From: Candidatus Peregrinibacteria bacterium
Lineage (GTDB): Bacteria; Patescibacteriota; Gracilibacteria; UBA1369; LOWO2-01-FULL-3
Direction of reading: 5' to 3'
Assembly (NCBI GenBank): GCA_003566255.1
Contig: PXEC01000004.1
Location: 1-8,183, forward strand
DNA length: 8,183 nt
Part shown: piece after piece, positions 6,010-8,183 of the stretch
Layout of the letters: each line of letters starts with the position of its first letter
How positions within the stretch are numbered: the stretch's first letter is position 1
Notes under the pieces: model-generated
What the model was told of the DNA's origin: nothing
What the model saw: the letters and a program-made list of their open reading frames with translations, nothing else
Databases searched by the model: none
Program-made: the position numbers and the translations under genes

Positions 6010-8183
6010 ATGCCCGGCAACGATAAAATGAAAAACCCTGGAGGAGAAGCTGCTTCAGAAAGCCCTAATGACGAAAAACCTCCTAAGCTTGAGGTCCCCG
6101 AAGCAGGACCAGTTGATGAGAAGAGTGCTCGTACCCGCGAGAGAATCGAGCAAATAGAAAAACTGCCTGAAGCACGCGAAGTATTGGGGGTAAGGATTGA
6201 ATTTACGGAAAGCGGAAAGAAAGCGGGGCTTGTCAACAGAGAAGGGTTACCTATCTTGCAAGTGAACGTGAAAAAATTCCCCACTAGGGATGATGCCCTA
6301 TATGCGGCCGTAAAAGAGGCCATAACTTTCGCTGAAAGAACTGAACTTGTGAGAGAAAAAGATGACGAATTGAAAGATTTATCGGAAGAACCAAAACTAT
6401 TACGGAGAATTATTGAATTACGTGGATTAAAACGGCTGGCATTATGGGACGCCGAACAAGCATCCTTACTTGCCGAAGTTAGAGCCACCGGCCTCACATA
6501 CTCTCAACAATTCGATTACGCTTGCGAACACTATATTCTTACCGGTCAATTCCCCGAAAACTTGCCGGAAAATGTACAAAAAGCCATTGATAAAATTCCG
6601 AGAAATGATGACGGTGAAGTGCCACTTCCCTATATTGTTGAGGAGCAACGGATTCTATCAAATGCGGGCGATCTTTATAAAAAACTTGTGCATCCCGCAA
6701 AAAAATCACTTTTGGAAAGCGACAAGGAACTGAAAAAAACAGAAAGTGATGAGTACGTACCACCGCCCTTTGATGGCGAAATGGAAAAGATGGATCCCGA
6801 GCAGGCGCGCTTTAAAGTGACACCGTTTTGCGGTGGCTATTATCGCGGTGAAGTGTTTCGATATAATCCTGAAACTTTACGATTGGAAGCTGATTCCACT
6901 AATAAGGAAACCTTCAACCCCGACGATTTGCCGGAAAATATGGATGAGATGACTCAATACACCTTTGAAGGAGTCTGGCCCGGTTCGTTTTTCCCGGGAA
7001 AAGAGCCGATCATTCCTTTGCCTTATAACAAAGAACAAAACGCCCTCCCATTGCCCGCCACACTTGAGCCGAAGGATAAATTCACCATAATGCGCAGCCG
7101 TCACGGAGTCTTTTCTCTGGAGCCGAAAGGTGAAATTCCGGATGGCACGCCTTTCCGATTTAAATTCATCTTATACAAAACCGCGGATAATAAAATCAAC
7201 GACGAACCTCTACCGAAAGACACAGAAAGATGGACAGGCACATTTGATGAAAAAACAACTCAAACTGTAGAGAATATCGGTAACAACGAATTTTTAAGCC
7301 AAACTGATAGAGCACGGGCCGTTGCCTCGGCCACCCGCAACCGCTTCACCTATCCCGAAAATGAACAAATGCCGGGGATGAATGAAAGGTATCGAAGTGC
7401 GGGCGCACAGTTACTGCTTAAGATGGATGAAAGCGGTCTGGCGGATTGCCATTGGGGAAACAATCATGCCATGATTGCCGGTAGGGAGCTCGATATTCCA
7501 TGGCGGGTTGTGCACGGTTACTTCATCACCAAACATCCCGATGTGGAATTTGCGCCGGTCGGAGGAATCGGCCATGAGTGGAGCGAAATATGGGATGATT
7601 CCGCCCTCGACGATGAAGACCACAAGTGGATGAAACTGGATGCCACTCCTCAAAAAGAAAACGATGAGGAGGAAGGTGAGGAAAAAGAAGATTTGGGAGA
7701 TATCGAGGTTGAAGAATCGGGCATTTTAGAATTAACGGATGAAGAACTCGATGAAATCATACGGGAAACAACTGATATACAATCCGGAGAAATGGATATT
7801 GCCGGGGCGCTTTTTCAGAAGCGGACTGAAGTTGATGCAAAGACATGGGCTAAAGTGAAAGAATTTATTGACCGGGTCAACACCATTAAAATTCCAAAAG
7901 AGGATCAGATTTCGGAAGATGCCGATATGCGAACGGAACTGAAAAGACGTATTACCGCTCCACATGGAACGCTACAACGCGAATGGCAAAAACTGTTCGC
8001 CTTAATTTGTAAACATAGAACTATTGAAGAAGGAGCTTTTCGGGGACCGGTTCCACGCAGTGAGGGCGACTACATTGATGATTTTGTAGCAGCTACCATT
8101 GGGGCATTAAGTGATGACCCCGACCCGGTGGATTCAAAAGTAAGTGCCATGCGAAAAAAAGAGGTTTTGGATGTATCCGAATG
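6010..8183 (+). CDS. large cytoplasmic protein with transglutaminase-like domain, 3' end outside window
   Basis: One frame of 724 codons is open to the window edge with no stop. Residues 1-55 are charged, Pro/Glu-rich and lack any signal peptide; no membrane segment appears later, so a cytoplasmic location is likely. Residues 55-240 are mostly helical, and about 265-420 look beta-rich. A transglutaminase-like core lies at about 428-550: TDRARAVASATRNRFTYPEN, then ADCHWGNNHAMIAGRELDIP with WRVVHGY (Cys480), GHEWSEIWDD (His522) and WMKLDATP (Asp544), giving the Cys-His-Asp triad in the right order and spacing. Such domains hydrolyse or crosslink peptide amides. An acidic linker (548-590) is followed by a helical part with FRGPVPRSEGDYIDDFVAAT (about 680-699). 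I recall similar GPxPRSEG segments before VWA domains in CPR proteins, but that is unproven. The ATG at 6028 is an alternative start. The gene is divergent from the 355-aa gene. Confidence 0.92.
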   Translation, partial: MPGNDKMKNPGGEAASESPNDEKPPKLEVPEAGPVDEKSARTRERIEQIEKLPEAREVLGVRIEFTESGKKAGLVNREGLPILQVNVKKFPTRDDALYAAVKEAITFAERTELVREKDDELKDLSEEPKLLRRIIELRGLKRLALWDAEQASLLAEVRATGLTYSQQFDYACEHYILTGQFPENLPENVQKAIDKIPRNDDGEVPLPYIVEEQRILSNAGDLYKKLVHPAKKSLLESDKELKKTESDEYVPPPFDGEMEKMDPEQARFKVTPFCGGYYRGEVFRYNPETLRLEADSTNKETFNPDDLPENMDEMTQYTFEGVWPGSFFPGKEPIIPLPYNKEQNALPLPATLEPKDKFTIMRSRHGVFSLEPKGEIPDGTPFRFKFILYKTADNKINDEPLPKDTERWTGTFDEKTTQTVENIGNNEFLSQTDRARAVASATRNRFTYPENEQMPGMNERYRSAGAQLLLKMDESGLADCHWGNNHAMIAGRELDIPWRVVHGYFITKHPDVEFAPVGGIGHEWSEIWDDSALDDEDHKWMKLDATPQKENDEEEGEEKEDLGDIEVEESGILELTDEELDEIIRETTDIQSGEMDIAGALFQKRTEVDAKTWAKVKEFIDRVNTIKIPKEDQISEDADMRTELKRRITAPHGTLQREWQKLFALICKHRTIEEGAFRGPVPRSEGDYIDDFVAATIGALSDDPDPVDSKVSAMRKKEVLDVSE

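Noticed and set aside
5942..6010. N-terminal extension of the 355-aa protein from a TTG at 6010
   Set aside because: The extra 23 residues would be encoded by the predicted promoters and would add a Cys/Phe-rich stretch out of character with the protein. The ATG at 5941 suits the predicted transcript start.
6039..6046. GGAGGAG as a ribosome binding site
   Set aside because: It lies inside the transglutaminase-like gene as Gly-Gly-Glu codons. The next ATG downstream is out of frame and opens no plausible gene.
5955..6497. 180-codon open frame on the minus strand
   Set aside because: It is antisense to the start of the transglutaminase-like gene and runs through the divergent promoter region. 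Its Ser/Phe-rich translation shows no domain and mirrors the codon pattern of the real gene.

Overview
The window reads as one compact bacterial locus with no mobile elements, RNA genes or CRISPR. The best guess is a candidate-phyla (Patescibacteria/CPR) genome, perhaps near Peregrinibacteria. This rests on weak but concordant signs: a recalled resemblance of the unknown proteins to families from such genomes, an S-layer-homology protein with an unusual tail, tight gene packing, and starts without Shine-Dalgarno motifs. TGA ends tsaD and hisS, and glycine is written with GGN, so the code looks standard rather than the TGA=Gly code of Gracilibacteria/SR1. The taxonomic call is inference.

Positions 1-5941 hold six genes on the minus strand. 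In transcription order they are: an unrecognised 355-aa protein (5941-4874); tsaD, which makes the t6A37 tRNA modification (4793-3714); hisS, histidyl-tRNA synthetase (3638-2295); a secreted protein with three SLH domains (2270-957); an 85-aa single-pass membrane protein with a polyproline tail (944-687); and yebC/TACO1, a translation factor family (674 to the window edge, 3' end missing). The last three junctions are only 24, 12 and 12 bases, so hisS-SLH-small protein-yebC is very probably one transcript. The gaps flanking tsaD are 75 and 80 bases.

Positions 5942-6009 are a 68-base divergent control region. Two sigma70-like promoters overlap there, pointing in opposite directions with shared -10 bases, so only one can be occupied at a time.

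Positions 6010-8183 are one plus-strand reading frame of 724 codons that runs off the window without a stop. It encodes a large, apparently cytoplasmic protein with a transglutaminase-like domain carrying a complete Cys480-His522-Asp544 triad. The domain is followed by an acidic linker and a helical region that may lead into a further domain, possibly VWA, outside the window.

Three of the minus-strand genes (tsaD, hisS, yebC) serve tRNA function or elongation. The most testable novelty is the polyproline C-terminus of the 85-aa protein, 12 bases before yebC. YebC/TACO1 proteins have been linked to relief of polyproline stalls, so the small gene could act as a translational sensor for yebC as well as encode a membrane protein.
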